Assembly (NCBI GenBank): GCA_964013575.1
Contig: CAXGWP010000018.1
Coordinates: forward strand, 1 to 28,586
Direction: 5' to 3'
Source of the DNA: BJGV01 sp964013575
GTDB taxonomy: Bacteria > Pseudomonadota > Gammaproteobacteria > Burkholderiales > Nitrosomonadaceae
Length of the DNA stretch: 28,586 bases
Within the stretch, counting starts at the first letter, position 1, and every line of letters begins with the position of its first letter. The notes beneath the pieces are model-generated. The model saw nothing but the letters and a program-made list of their open reading frames with translations. It was not told where the DNA came from and made no database searches. Made by a program: the position numbers and the translations under genes. Of this stretch, positions 15,537-25,421 are shown in pieces.

Positions 15537-16037
15537 TTATTTTTGTAATATAACTTTCCAGGCTTCTAGTTTCTGGCTGTAAGTTATAGCAGCATGTGCA
15601 GGGCTTGTTGACGGAAGTCTTGTATAGCGTATTAAGTTAGTTCTAAGCCTGTGTAATACAAGTTTTTTGAAATATTTTTCAGCCATTGTTCCGTTGAAAA
15701 AAATATCTGTAATATTTATATGGGTAGAAAGAAATGATTCGAAATTGTTTGCACGTGCAGAAGCTTGATTAATATCAGAATCTAGGCTGGTTTCTCGGGT
15801 ACATGAAGCTAAAACATCCCATAAAGCTATACCATTTGATTTTAGTATATTGAGTCTCATTGTATAAGGAAGAGTTCTATTGGCTTTTATCAAATCACCC
15901 ATGATTGGCCAGAAAGAATTACGATTATGTGCATAATATTGTTTTGTTAATAAAGATGTTTTGCTTGGCATGCTTCCTAGAATAAGAATGCGTGCGTTAG
16001 AATCCTCAATTGGAGGAAAGCTATGAATAGAATGCAT
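15537..16037 (-). CDS. Hypoxanthine-DNA glycosylase (UDG family 6)
   Basis: A 166-residue member of the uracil-DNA glycosylase superfamily, of the hypoxanthine-DNA glycosylase type, which removes deaminated adenine (deoxyinosine) from DNA in base excision repair. Key segments are LILGSMPSKTSLLTKQYYAH followed by RNSFWPI, the motif I region that holds the active-site residues of this family, then GIALWDVLASC, and LPSTSPAHA near the C-terminus (motif II region). I start it at the ATG at 16037, which gives the family-like N-terminus MHSIHSFPPIEDSNARILIL. A TTG at 16055 would add six residues. The neighbours do not indicate an operon. Confidence 0.87.
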   Translation of the reverse strand: MHSIHSFPPIEDSNARILILGSMPSKTSLLTKQYYAHNRNSFWPIMGDLIKANRTLPYTMRLNILKSNGIALWDVLASCTRETSLDSDINQASARANNFESFLSTHINITDIFFNGTMAEKYFKKLVLHRLRTNLIRYTRLPSTSPAHAAITYSQKLEAWKVILQK

Positions 16038-16169
16038 ATTAATTTTACGATACAACTGAATATTTTGGAGTAGTTATTTTATTCTAAATTTTATATTTAT
16101 TGGAGGAAGTATACAGTTGCATGATTTGAAGAATTTAAGGTAAAAATTAGAGTCATAGGCAGCCATAAA

Positions 16170-17705
16170 TCAAAGTTTAGCTGTCTTGTCAGAATCGGAT
16201 ATAGATTTGTATTGCTTAATCCATTTATTTAATAATTTCCGGGAAGAATCTATGATCTCAGATGCAGTTATTCCAATAGGACCGTCAGTTTGCTCCAATA
16301 ATTTATCTGCAGCAGCACCATGTAAATAAACAGAAAGTAATAATGCTTCCCTTACAGTTAAGCCTTGTGCAAGTAGTGCACCAATGATGCCTGATAACAC
16401 ATCTCCTGTTCCGGCGCTACTCAAACCAGGATTGCCGCTAGTGTTTATGTAATATCTTCCATCCGGCAACATACAAATACTACCTGCACCCTTTAGTAGC
16501 ACATAACAGTTAAACCGTTTTACTAGTTCTCTTATTGTTTTTAAACGATTAGTTTGGACATCAGTTGAAGAAGTACTTAAGATCCTTGCTGCTTCTGCAG
16601 CATGGGGTGTAAGTACAGTCCTTGCATTACGGTTGCTTAGCGTATCAGCAAGTTTTGGGGAAAATGAAATAAGATTCAGTGCATCAGCATCTAGAATTAG
16701 GGATTGTGAAGATTTAAGTGCACAATCAAGCCAGAGATAAGCATCAGCACTCATTCCTAATCCTGGTCCAATTACCAGACAACTTAAATGATTTAGTTTA
16801 AATAGTTCATGAGGTGAGCGGAACATTAATTCAGGTTGTACTGCGCTAAATGTAAGTATATTTTCGGTAACTAAACCAAGGTATACGCGTCCTGATCCTA
16901 ATTTTAAAGCAGCTGTTCCTGCAAGGAGGGCAGCTCCAGTCATTCCAGCTGAGCCGCCAATGATACCTACACTACCAAACATGCCTTTATGGCTATTGGC
17001 AGGTCGAGATGGTGGTAGTAATTGTTGTATATACGCTAGATCTAATACCCATGATTTAGGTTTTATTAAAGAGGTAGTATCAATATCAAGGTTATGTAAA
17101 ATAATTTCACCAGAGTATTCAGTACCTTGATGGGTTAAGAGTCCAGGTTTCATGCCAATGAAGGTAATAGTGATATTGGCATGAATTGCTGAACCACATA
17201 CCCTGCCATCATCACTATTCAGGCCACTAGGAATGTCTAGTGCAAGCACAGGTAAATTCATATGGTTTATTATATTAACCAATTCATAGATAGGGCCCTC
17301 TATATTTTTTGAGAGGCCAATACCAAATAATCCATCTATTATGACATTCCACCCTTTGTTAATTGGGAGTTTAGAAAGTATCTCACCATCTGCAGCTTTC
17401 CAAGCATCCATTGAGTTTTTCGCATCAACAGATAGTTTTTCTAGACTCCCAATAAATACAAGAGTAACTTCAAACCACCATGCTTTTAAATGACGAGCTG
17501 TGACAAAAGCATCACCACCATTATTACCAGGTCCTGCAAGAATTAGAACCTTATTTTTTTCACTATTAAGTAATTTATCTCGGGCAATTTCTGCTGCAGC
17601 TAATCCTGCCTTTTCCATTAAATTTATAGAGGTGGAAGTATTAGTAGCTAGCTTTTCAAGTTTACGTATTTCTTGAGTTTGATAAATAGGAGTATTTTTT
17701 TTCAT
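16170..17705 (-). CDS. nnrD: Bifunctional NAD(P)HX epimerase / ADP-dependent dehydratase
   Basis: A 511-residue fusion of the YjeF N-terminal domain (NAD(P)HX epimerase, NnrE) and the ribokinase-like carbohydrate kinase-fold dehydratase (NnrD). It repairs hydrated NADH and NADPH. The epimerase half has GPGNNGGDAF and ALDIPSGLNSDDG. The dehydratase half has HKGMFGSVGIIGGS, VIGPGLG, LDADALNLI, TPHAAEAARIL and the nucleotide site SSAGTGDVLSGIIGALLAQG, whose Asp is expected to be catalytic. I chose the ATG at 17705; a GTG at 17789 would add 28 residues that are unlike the family and overlap the promoter region of purL. It is divergent from purL, with 94 bases between the starts. Confidence 0.94.
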   Translation of the reverse strand: MKKNTPIYQTQEIRKLEKLATNTSTSINLMEKAGLAAAEIARDKLLNSEKNKVLILAGPGNNGGDAFVTARHLKAWWFEVTLVFIGSLEKLSVDAKNSMDAWKAADGEILSKLPINKGWNVIIDGLFGIGLSKNIEGPIYELVNIINHMNLPVLALDIPSGLNSDDGRVCGSAIHANITITFIGMKPGLLTHQGTEYSGEIILHNLDIDTTSLIKPKSWVLDLAYIQQLLPPSRPANSHKGMFGSVGIIGGSAGMTGAALLAGTAALKLGSGRVYLGLVTENILTFSAVQPELMFRSPHELFKLNHLSCLVIGPGLGMSADAYLWLDCALKSSQSLILDADALNLISFSPKLADTLSNRNARTVLTPHAAEAARILSTSSTDVQTNRLKTIRELVKRFNCYVLLKGAGSICMLPDGRYYINTSGNPGLSSAGTGDVLSGIIGALLAQGLTVREALLLSVYLHGAAADKLLEQTDGPIGITASEIIDSSRKLLNKWIKQYKSISDSDKTAKL

Positions 17706-17799
17706 ATTATTAATTTTCAAGTTAGTAATTTTAAAGCTGTGGGGAGTAGGCCTTCTAGTGTAAAATGAAAATTTTAATTTCAATGTCACATTCTATCTA

Positions 17800-20700
17800 A
17801 TGCTTAGATTTCGTGGTGGCAGTGCGCTATCTTCTTTTCGTCTGAAAAAATTATTAGACGAAATAAAAATACTTGTTCCTCAAGTGTCCCACATTTTTGC
17901 TGAGTATTGGCATTTTTGTGAAGAAGCACGTAGTTTGGGGGAAAACGATACTATTATTCTTGAGAAACTACTTACCTATGGTACGGCAGTGCAGAAGAAT
18001 AAGGTTACATATGGTGAGTTATTACTAGTATTGCCCCGTCCAGGAACCATTTCTACTTGGTCATCAAAAGCGACAGATATTGCCCATCAATGTGGATTAG
18101 ATGCAGTGCAGAGATTGGAACGTGGTGTGGCTTTTTATATACAATCATCACTTGGAGAACTTACAGTCAAAGATAGGTCTTTATTGTTACCATTTATTCA
18201 TGACCGAATGACTGAGTCAATATTTGGGACATTTAATGAGGCAAGGAATTTATTTAGGAAAATAGATCCTGTTCCTTTAGGAATAATTGATATTCAAGCT
18301 GGTGCATTAGGAGCATTGCAGCATGCTAATAACGAGATGGGGCTCGCTTTATCTCCCGATGAAATTAAATATATTTTAGATTATTATTTAAGGGTTGGGC
18401 GTAATCCTACTGATGTAGAATTAATGATGTTTGCTCAGGCTAATTCAGAGCATTGTCGTCACAAGATTTTTAATGCAGATTGGATGATAGATGGCAAGCA
18501 GCAGTCTAAATCATTATTTTCAATGATTCGTAATACCTATGATTCAAATCCACAAGGTACGGTAGTAGCCTATACAGATAATTCTTCAATCATTGAAGGG
18601 TCAAAAATTGCACGTTTTTATCCAGATAAGGATAATTGTTATGCATATGCTATGGAGCAGACGCATATTTTGATGAAAGTAGAGACTCATAATCACCCAA
18701 CTGCAATATCTCCTTATTCTGGTGCTGCAACTGGAGCAGGAGGGGAAATTCGTGATGAAGGTGCTACTGGTCGTGGTTCAAAACCAAGAGCTGGACTAAC
18801 TGGGTTCTCAGTTTCAAATTTAAATATTCCAGGTTTTATCCAATCCTGGGAGAGAGATGAAAAATTAGGGGTAACAGGTTCATATGGTAAGCCATCTCGT
18901 ATTTCATCATCATTACAAATTATGCTAGAAGGTCCAATTGGCGCAGCAGAATACAATAATGAATTTGGTCGCCCTAATTTAGCCGGGTATTTTCGTACTT
19001 TTGAAGAATTGGTTAGAGATGAGATGCGTGGTTATCACAAGCCTATTATGTTGGCAGGAGGGATTGGACATATTTCTAGTCATCATTCTTTGAAAGAAGG
19101 GTTGCCACCTGGTGCATTAATGATTCAATTAGGTGGACCAGGAATGCTGATTGGGTTGGGTGGCGGTGCAGCTTCAAGTATGGATACTGGAGATAATGAA
19201 GAGGATTTAGATTTTAATTCAGTGCAGCGTGGCAATGCAGAAATGGAGCGACGTGCTCAGGAAGTAATAAATAGATGTTGGCAGATTGAAAGAAATGGTC
19301 AGGCAAATCCGATTCTTTCAATTCATGATGTTGGTGCTGGTGGTTTATCTAATGCTTTGCCAGAATTGTTAAATGATTCAAAGCGTGGTGGAAATATTGA
19401 GTTACGTAAGATTCCTTTGGAAGAGCATGGTATGTCGCCAATGCAGATTTGGAGTAATGAAGCGCAAGAGCGCTATGTATTGTCAATTTTGCCTGAGTCT
19501 CTTGAATTATTCAGGGAAATTTGTAACCGCGAGCGTTGTCCATTCTCTGTAGTAGGAGAAGCAATAAGTAATGAGAAGCTATCTGTTAAAGATTCAGTTT
19601 TTGGCAACTATCCTGTTGAGATGGAAATTTCGGTATTACTCGGGAAATTACCAAAAATGATACGTGAGGTTACTCATATTAAGAGGCTGTTGGTACCATT
19701 TATTACGTCAGAATTAGATTTAAAAGTATGTGTTGATAAGGTGCTCAGACTACCTGTAGTTTCAGATAAAACCTTTCTTATAAGTATTGGTGACCGAACT
19801 GTTGGAGGAGTAACAGCACGTGATCAAATGGTAGGGCCATGGCAAATTCCAGTTGCAGATGTAGCGGTAACTTCAATGGGGTACCAAACTTATCAGGGTG
19901 AGGCCTTTGCTTTAGGTGAGAAAGCACCATTATCATTAATTAATGCTGCATCGGCTGCACGTATGGCAGTAGGTGAGGCTGTTACAAATATAGCGGCCAC
20001 ATTGATTGAAAATATTGAAGAAATTAAACTTTCAGCTAATTGGATGGCAGCAGCAGGGCATCCTGGTGAAGATGCAGATTTATTTGATGCTGTTCAGGCA
20101 ATTGGTATGGAGCTTTGCCCACAGTTAGGTATCAGTATCCCAGTTGGGAAAGATTCAATGTCAATGAAAACTGTATGGGAAGATGAGTCTGATAATAATT
20201 ATTGTGGTCAAAAGAAAGAAGTAATTGCACCCTTATCTCTAATAATTTCATCCTTTGCAAAAGTTACTGATGTTAGAAAAACACTTACACCACAATTACA
20301 AACCGATTGTGGTAAGACAGAATTGATTTTAATTGATCTTGGAGCAGGCAGAAATCGGATGGGGGGGTCTGCACTGGCCCAAGTCTATAAACAAATAGGA
20401 GAGCAAGCACCGGATCTTGTGGGTTCAGATGATATTCAGAAACTTAAAGGATTTTTTTCCATTATACAGTTATTAAATAAAGAAAATAAAATATTGGCTT
20501 ATCATGACCGATCTGATGGGGGTTTATTTGCGACATTATGTGAAATGTCTTTTTCTGGTCACGTAGGCATTTCTGTGAATTTAGACCAAATTTGTTCAGA
20601 TGTGTTTATTAAGGGTTTAGGTGAGTCTGAATTGAAGGAAAAAATGTTAAGTGGAAGGTCTCTAGAACAAATTGTACCTGTTTTGTTTAATGAAGAGTTA

Positions 20701-21807
20701 GGGGCAGTTATTCAGATAAGGACTAAAGACCATGATTATTTTATGGAAGCTATATCTGGAGTAGGTTTACGAGATATAAGCTTTGTAATTGGCTGCCTAA
20801 ATAGTAATGATGAAATACGGTTAATGCTAAAGAAAGAATTAGTGTTTATTGAAAGTCGCACAGTGTTGCATCGCGCTTGGTCAGAGACAACTTATGAAAT
20901 GCAAAAAATACGAGATAACCCAGTCTGTGCCCAACAAGAATATGATATTAAATTAGATGCTTCTGATCCTGGGATACAAGTGAAACTGAGTTTTGATAAG
21001 GAAAATGATATTTCTGCACCTTATGTTGAAAAAGGTGTTAGACCGAAAATTGCTATTTTGCGAGAACAAGGTGTGAATGGTCATGTTGAGATGGCTGCTG
21101 CTTTTGATCGGGCTGGGTTTTTAGCACAAGATGTACACATGAGCGATATTATTGAGAAGCGTACTTCTCTGAAGGATTATAAAGGCATGGCTGTATGTGG
21201 AGGATTCTCTTATGGTGATGTGCTAGGTGCTGGAGAGGGTTGGGCAAAATCTATTCTATTCAATAGTTATGTGCGAGAAGAATTTTCCATGTTTTTTGAA
21301 CGAACTGATACCTTTGCATTAGGTGTATGCAATGGTTGCCAAATGTTGAGTAATTTGCATGATTTAATTCCGGGGGCTGAAAATTGGCCGCACTTCATTC
21401 GTAATAAATCAGAACAATTTGAGGCACGTTTTATATCTGTTGAGATTCAAGAGACTTCATCATTATTTTTCGATGGAATGGCAGGCAGTATAATGCCAAT
21501 TGTAGCTTCGCATGGAGAAGGTTATGCGGATTTTAAAAACAAAGAAAGATTTGAAGAGACTCAACCATTAGTAACTATGCGTTTCGTAGATAATTATGGT
21601 AATCCTACTGAAGTTTATCCTTTTAATCCTAATGGTTCTCTTATGGGTGTTGCTGGAATGACAACTCCTGATGGACGTTTTACTATACTTATGCCACACC
21701 CTGAGCGAGTATTTCGTGCAAGCCAGAATTCTTGGCATCCAAAAGATTGGCAGGAAGATGCCCCATGGATCAGGATATTTAGAAACGCAAGAAAATGGGT
21801 TGGATAA
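17800..21807 (+). CDS. purL: Phosphoribosylformylglycinamidine synthase, single-chain
   Basis: A 1335-residue large-type FGAM synthase, which converts FGAR, glutamine and ATP to FGAM in step four of purine synthesis. It starts MLRFRGGSALSSFRL, the usual N-terminus in beta- and gammaproteobacteria. The synthase core shows NSEHCRHKIF, METHNHPTAISPYSGAATG, a glycine-rich GGPGMLIGLGGGAASSM and HDVGAGGLSNALPELL; the second half has MAAAGHPGEDADLFDAV, SIPVGKDSMSMKT and HDRSDGGLFATL. The C-terminal glutaminase domain (from about residue 1075) begins IAILREQGVNGHVEMAAAF and has the nucleophile Cys1177 in GVCNGCQML and the His1300/Glu1302 pair in MPHPER. Because it carries its own glutaminase, separate PurQ and PurS are not needed. 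Confidence 0.97.
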   Translation: MLRFRGGSALSSFRLKKLLDEIKILVPQVSHIFAEYWHFCEEARSLGENDTIILEKLLTYGTAVQKNKVTYGELLLVLPRPGTISTWSSKATDIAHQCGLDAVQRLERGVAFYIQSSLGELTVKDRSLLLPFIHDRMTESIFGTFNEARNLFRKIDPVPLGIIDIQAGALGALQHANNEMGLALSPDEIKYILDYYLRVGRNPTDVELMMFAQANSEHCRHKIFNADWMIDGKQQSKSLFSMIRNTYDSNPQGTVVAYTDNSSIIEGSKIARFYPDKDNCYAYAMEQTHILMKVETHNHPTAISPYSGAATGAGGEIRDEGATGRGSKPRAGLTGFSVSNLNIPGFIQSWERDEKLGVTGSYGKPSRISSSLQIMLEGPIGAAEYNNEFGRPNLAGYFRTFEELVRDEMRGYHKPIMLAGGIGHISSHHSLKEGLPPGALMIQLGGPGMLIGLGGGAASSMDTGDNEEDLDFNSVQRGNAEMERRAQEVINRCWQIERNGQANPILSIHDVGAGGLSNALPELLNDSKRGGNIELRKIPLEEHGMSPMQIWSNEAQERYVLSILPESLELFREICNRERCPFSVVGEAISNEKLSVKDSVFGNYPVEMEISVLLGKLPKMIREVTHIKRLLVPFITSELDLKVCVDKVLRLPVVSDKTFLISIGDRTVGGVTARDQMVGPWQIPVADVAVTSMGYQTYQGEAFALGEKAPLSLINAASAARMAVGEAVTNIAATLIENIEEIKLSANWMAAAGHPGEDADLFDAVQAIGMELCPQLGISIPVGKDSMSMKTVWEDESDNNYCGQKKEVIAPLSLIISSFAKVTDVRKTLTPQLQTDCGKTELILIDLGAGRNRMGGSALAQVYKQIGEQAPDLVGSDDIQKLKGFFSIIQLLNKENKILAYHDRSDGGLFATLCEMSFSGHVGISVNLDQICSDVFIKGLGESELKEKMLSGRSLEQIVPVLFNEELGAVIQIRTKDHDYFMEAISGVGLRDISFVIGCLNSNDEIRLMLKKELVFIESRTVLHRAWSETTYEMQKIRDNPVCAQQEYDIKLDASDPGIQVKLSFDKENDISAPYVEKGVRPKIAILREQGVNGHVEMAAAFDRAGFLAQDVHMSDIIEKRTSLKDYKGMAVCGGFSYGDVLGAGEGWAKSILFNSYVREEFSMFFERTDTFALGVCNGCQMLSNLHDLIPGAENWPHFIRNKSEQFEARFISVEIQETSSLFFDGMAGSIMPIVASHGEGYADFKNKERFEETQPLVTMRFVDNYGNPTEVYPFNPNGSLMGVAGMTTPDGRFTILMPHPERVFRASQNSWHPKDWQEDAPWIRIFRNARKWVG

Positions 21808-21864
21808 ATTGACAATAATATTTGTTGAAAATAATTAGAGAATAATAGTGTGGAGATTAACAGA

Positions 21865-23124
21865 ATGATAGCGGCAAGATATGCGATTAAAATTAATACT
21901 TTTATTCTATTTATTTTAATGCCATATGCTGCAGTTTTTAATGTTGTATTTGCAGAAATAATACCAGATAGTCAGTATAAATCAGAATGCGCTCCTATTG
22001 GAAATTGGAGGGTGCCAGGGGGTAGGGAAATAGCTAGGGAGAAAGTCATTTCTAATGCGGCTAATCAGTCTGTTGTGTTGCTAGGAGAGGCGCATGCAAA
22101 TTTAGAACATCATCGTTGGCAGTTACAAATTCTAACTTCACTACATGCTCGAAATCCTGATATGGTTATTGGGTTTGAGATGTTTCCGCGCCGTGTTCAG
22201 GGGGCTCTTGACAAGTGGGTCGCTGGTAGTCTTTCTGTGTCAGAGTTTCTTGATGCATCAGATTGGAAAAATGGCTGGAGTATAAATGCTAAGGCATATT
22301 TGCCACTTTTTCACTTTGCAAGAATGAATAAAATACCAATGGTGGCACTTAATATCGATTCTCAATTGAGAAAGGAAGTATCTTTAAAGGGTTTTGATAT
22401 TTTGTCAGAAGAGAGATTTAAGGGAATAACGCGCCCAGCAGAACCAAGTAATGCCTATCTTGAATACTTAAAGTTTATTTACAAAAAACATGATCGAAAT
22501 TATAAGAATCATGATGATGAATCAGATTTTCAGCGTTTTGTAAGAGGGCAGCAGTTATGGGATCGAGCAATGGCACAAGCTATACACTCAGCATTGATTC
22601 AACCCAAGGCATCACCGGGAGTTGGAATAGAGGCTTTATTTTCAGCATTGATTCAACCGAAACCCCCGTTAGTAGTTGGGATTATGGGTGTAGGTCATAT
22701 TAGATATGGTTATGGAGTACCTCGTCAATTGAAAGATCTCGGCATTATGGATATTGCTATGTTATTGCCATGGGAAAATAACAAGTCTTGTGGGAAAACT
22801 GTTGTTGGGATAGCAGACGCAGTATTTAGTGTTGCACCATATACAAAGAAAAGAGTAGAGAAGCGTCAACGGCTTGGTATTCGTTTTGAAATGGTACAGA
22901 AAGGAGCTCGTATTCTAAAAGTTGAGGAGGGTAGCATAGCAGAATTAGCTGGGCTAATAGATAAAGATATTATTATAGAGGTTGCAGGTTTGGAGGTGAA
23001 AAAAATTAATGATGTTATCAAGGTTGTTCAGAGGCAGGCTCCTGGTACTTGGTTACCACTTAAAATAATACGTGGTGAAGAGTTAATTACAATTATTGCT
23101 AAATTTTCTGCTGTAGGACAATGA
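21865..23124 (+). CDS. Exported ChaN-like protein with C-terminal PDZ domain
   Basis: A 419-residue exported protein. The N-terminus has a signal sequence (INTFILFILMPYAAVFNVVFA, cleavage likely after VFA). The central domain is ChaN-like (haem-binding/Tiki-type fold): VVLLGEAHANLEHHRWQLQI, GFEMFPRRVQ, SDWKNGW and IMGVGHIRYGYGVP. A PDZ domain follows (about residues 325-410: GIRFEMVQKGARILKVEEGS, LAGLIDKDIIIEVAG). ChaN family members bind haem at the outer membrane or act as Tiki-like metalloproteases; which applies here is open. I chose the ATG at 21865 with GGAG (21852-21855) over the GTG at 21850. A TTGACA at 21809 could be a -35 element but no good -10 follows. Residues about 242-277 contain a 54-bp duplication. 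The stop overlaps the peptidase start (ATGA). Confidence 0.82.
   Translation: MIAARYAIKINTFILFILMPYAAVFNVVFAEIIPDSQYKSECAPIGNWRVPGGREIAREKVISNAANQSVVLLGEAHANLEHHRWQLQILTSLHARNPDMVIGFEMFPRRVQGALDKWVAGSLSVSEFLDASDWKNGWSINAKAYLPLFHFARMNKIPMVALNIDSQLRKEVSLKGFDILSEERFKGITRPAEPSNAYLEYLKFIYKKHDRNYKNHDDESDFQRFVRGQQLWDRAMAQAIHSALIQPKASPGVGIEALFSALIQPKPPLVVGIMGVGHIRYGYGVPRQLKDLGIMDIAMLLPWENNKSCGKTVVGIADAVFSVAPYTKKRVEKRQRLGIRFEMVQKGARILKVEEGSIAELAGLIDKDIIIEVAGLEVKKINDVIKVVQRQAPGTWLPLKIIRGEELITIIAKFSAVGQ
22588..22695 (+). repeat. 54-bp tandem duplication inside the ChaN-like gene
   Basis: TCAGCATTGATTCAACC occurs at 22588 and again at 22642, exactly 54 bp apart. The encoded 18-residue units are SALIQPKASPGVGIEALF and SALIQPKPPLVVGIMGVG. 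The first halves match closely at DNA level and the second halves have diverged. The frame is kept, and the insert sits just before the conserved IMGVGH strand. Confidence 0.75.
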
Positions 23125-25184
23125 TAATTAGTATAAGTTTAATAAGAATACAGTCAATACTTCATTCGTTAGTTTCTCTATCACTGTTATTTTCTTCTTT
23201 GATTATTTTATCTCCTAGCTTAGCGTCTTCATTGCCAGTGGGTACATCTAAGGTTGAATATGATATTAGTGTTTATGTGGATCCAGTTGAACAAACTATA
23301 AAAGGTCGTAATGTCATTACGGCACGATCTATGTCTGAATTAACTCTGGCTCTAAACAGCCGTTTTAGAGTTACTAATTTACTTGTTAACGGAGTAATTT
23401 CTAAATCAGGAGGTATAGATCATGGGGCTATTAAGACATGGAGAATCTCAAATGATCACCATATTCTAAATAAAATTGAGGTTAGTTGGGAAGGTGAACT
23501 TTTACCACTTAATACTTCATTAAATCACCATCAGACTCTTAATAGAGGGGAACCAGTAAGTGGAAGATCTGGTACCTTTCTACCTGATTCAAGTGGGTGG
23601 TATCCACATATTATAGGAGAATTAGCGAGTTATCGTGTAAAGCTTAGAATGCCGAAGGGGCAGAGAGGGGTAGTTGCTGGGAAGATTGTTGAGGAGTCAA
23701 TATCTGATAAAGAATTTAGTGCAATTTTTGTGTTTCCTTTTCCATCTGAAGGTATCGACTTTATGGGTGGCCCGTATATCGTTGAGTCTGATTCAATGTA
23801 TGGAGTAGGTGGGAAGAGCATTCAATTAAGAACATATTTTCATCCAGAAATTAAAGGCCTTGCAAATGAATATCTTAGTTCTGTAAAAAAATACATTCAG
23901 CTTTATGAATCGTGGATTGGAGAATATCCATTTACTGAGTTTAGTGTAATATCTAGTCCAACACCTACTGGTTTCGGCATGCCAACACTCACCTATTTGG
24001 GTATTAGTGTATTACGACTACCATTTATACGTAATACATCACTTGGGCATGAAGTATTACATAATTGGTGGGGAAATGGAGTATATCCCTATTACCCTGA
24101 AGGCAACTGGTCTGAGGGGCTAACAACATTTATGGCAGATTACGCATATAAAGAACGTATGGGAGCTAAAGCTGCAAAAGAAATGAGACTTGGCTGGTTA
24201 CGTGATTTTTCTACTTTATCTCCTGACCAGGATTTTATATTGAAGAAATTTACTACACGAAAGCATGGTGCTTCTAAGATTGTTGGATACAATAAAGCAG
24301 CAATGATTTTTTTGATGTTACGTGATTTAATTGGTCAAAAAAGTTTTGATCGTTCACTTAGAATATTCTGGAAAAAAAATCAATTCCGTATAGCATCCTG
24401 GTCAGATTTGCAGGAAGCATTTGAAGCTGGATCAGGAAGAAAATTACAAGTATTTTTTGAGCAATGGCTTACATATCCAGGCGCACCATCTATACGTATG
24501 ATAAAAGCGAGAAATACACGCTTAGAATCTGGATACCAAATTACAGTTAATATGGAGCAGGTAGGTTCTTCATACAATCTTCATATTCCAATTGTGATAC
24601 ATACTGAAAAAGAGTCAAAAACAAAGATATTTAATATGGATCGAGAAAATCAGGCTTTTTCATTTGAACTACTTGATAAGCCTATTAAGCTAACTCTTGA
24701 TCCAGATTTTAGACTGCTTCGGAGGCTGGCCCCTGATGAAGCACCCCCAATTTTACGGAAAATCATGCTAGATCAGTCTACAGAGACTATTATATTATCG
24801 GAAGAAAATGATATAAGAGAAGTGTCTATGGTATTAGCTAGAAAACTTTTACATCGCACACCAGAAATGGGTTCATTGGATGCTAATAAAGCAACTTCAA
24901 TATTGGTAATTGGTTTACAGAATCAGGTTAATAAATGGCTTGATCTAAATAATCTTCCTTTACGCCCATCTAATATGCAAAATATTGGCACAGCTTATGT
25001 TTGGACTATGCGCCAGGAGGGAAAAACATTTGTTATAGTTTCTGCTAAAGATGCATTATCTCTTCAATATTTGGTACGACCATTACCTCATTACGGGAGG
25101 CAAAGTTATATTATTTTTGATGGCGCAAAAGTAATTGAGCGTGGTATATGGCCTGCACAAGTACAGGAGATAGTTCTAAATTAA
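23121..25184 (+). CDS. Exported M1-family metallopeptidase
   Basis: A 687-residue gluzincin. Residues 1-36 form a signal peptide (LHSLVSLSLLFSSLIILSPS, then LASS), so it acts in the periplasm or outside. The zinc site is H310-E311-V-L-H314 (GHEVLHNWWGN) with a second glutamate E332 in NWSEGLTTFMADY, the HEXXH...E pattern of M1. The exopeptidase motif GAMEN is not found; the corresponding strand reads TGFGMPTLTYLGISVLRLP. The specificity may therefore differ from classical aminopeptidases. A beta-sandwich N-domain and a helical C-domain flank the catalytic part, and the last 120 residues are extra and unrecognised. The ATG overlaps the upstream stop (ATGA), so it is translationally coupled to the ChaN-like protein and the two probably act together in the envelope. 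Confidence 0.87.
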   Translation: MIISISLIRIQSILHSLVSLSLLFSSLIILSPSLASSLPVGTSKVEYDISVYVDPVEQTIKGRNVITARSMSELTLALNSRFRVTNLLVNGVISKSGGIDHGAIKTWRISNDHHILNKIEVSWEGELLPLNTSLNHHQTLNRGEPVSGRSGTFLPDSSGWYPHIIGELASYRVKLRMPKGQRGVVAGKIVEESISDKEFSAIFVFPFPSEGIDFMGGPYIVESDSMYGVGGKSIQLRTYFHPEIKGLANEYLSSVKKYIQLYESWIGEYPFTEFSVISSPTPTGFGMPTLTYLGISVLRLPFIRNTSLGHEVLHNWWGNGVYPYYPEGNWSEGLTTFMADYAYKERMGAKAAKEMRLGWLRDFSTLSPDQDFILKKFTTRKHGASKIVGYNKAAMIFLMLRDLIGQKSFDRSLRIFWKKNQFRIASWSDLQEAFEAGSGRKLQVFFEQWLTYPGAPSIRMIKARNTRLESGYQITVNMEQVGSSYNLHIPIVIHTEKESKTKIFNMDRENQAFSFELLDKPIKLTLDPDFRLLRRLAPDEAPPILRKIMLDQSTETIILSEENDIREVSMVLARKLLHRTPEMGSLDANKATSILVIGLQNQVNKWLDLNNLPLRPSNMQNIGTAYVWTMRQEGKTFVIVSAKDALSLQYLVRPLPHYGRQSYIIFDGAKVIERGIWPAQVQEIVLN

Positions 25185-25194
25185 GTAAAAAGGA

Positions 25195-25222
25195 AAATAC
25201 TATTTTTCTAGAAATAGTATTT
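25195..25222 (+). terminator. Hairpin terminator after the M1 peptidase
   Basis: An 11-bp perfect stem, AAATACTATTT at 25195-25205 and AAATAGTATTT at 25212-25222, with loop TTCTAG. It starts 10 bases past the stop codon. The stem itself ends in TTT but no long T-run follows, and the stem is AT-rich, so termination may be partial. Confidence 0.6.
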
Positions 25223-25421
25223 AGTATTTCTGTATTAGAGGTAGTTAATGTTCTAGTATAAAATATTTAATTTTTCTTCTAATTCTATGTTTTTTGAGAG
25301 AATTTAAATTTTTTTAAAAAAAAATTCTTACACCTTTTGTTGAGGCAGTACTTGTTTTTCAGACTATGCGGTAAGATTTTGTTAACATAGGCTTTTAGGT
25401 TCCTAATTTAGGGGAGATTTT

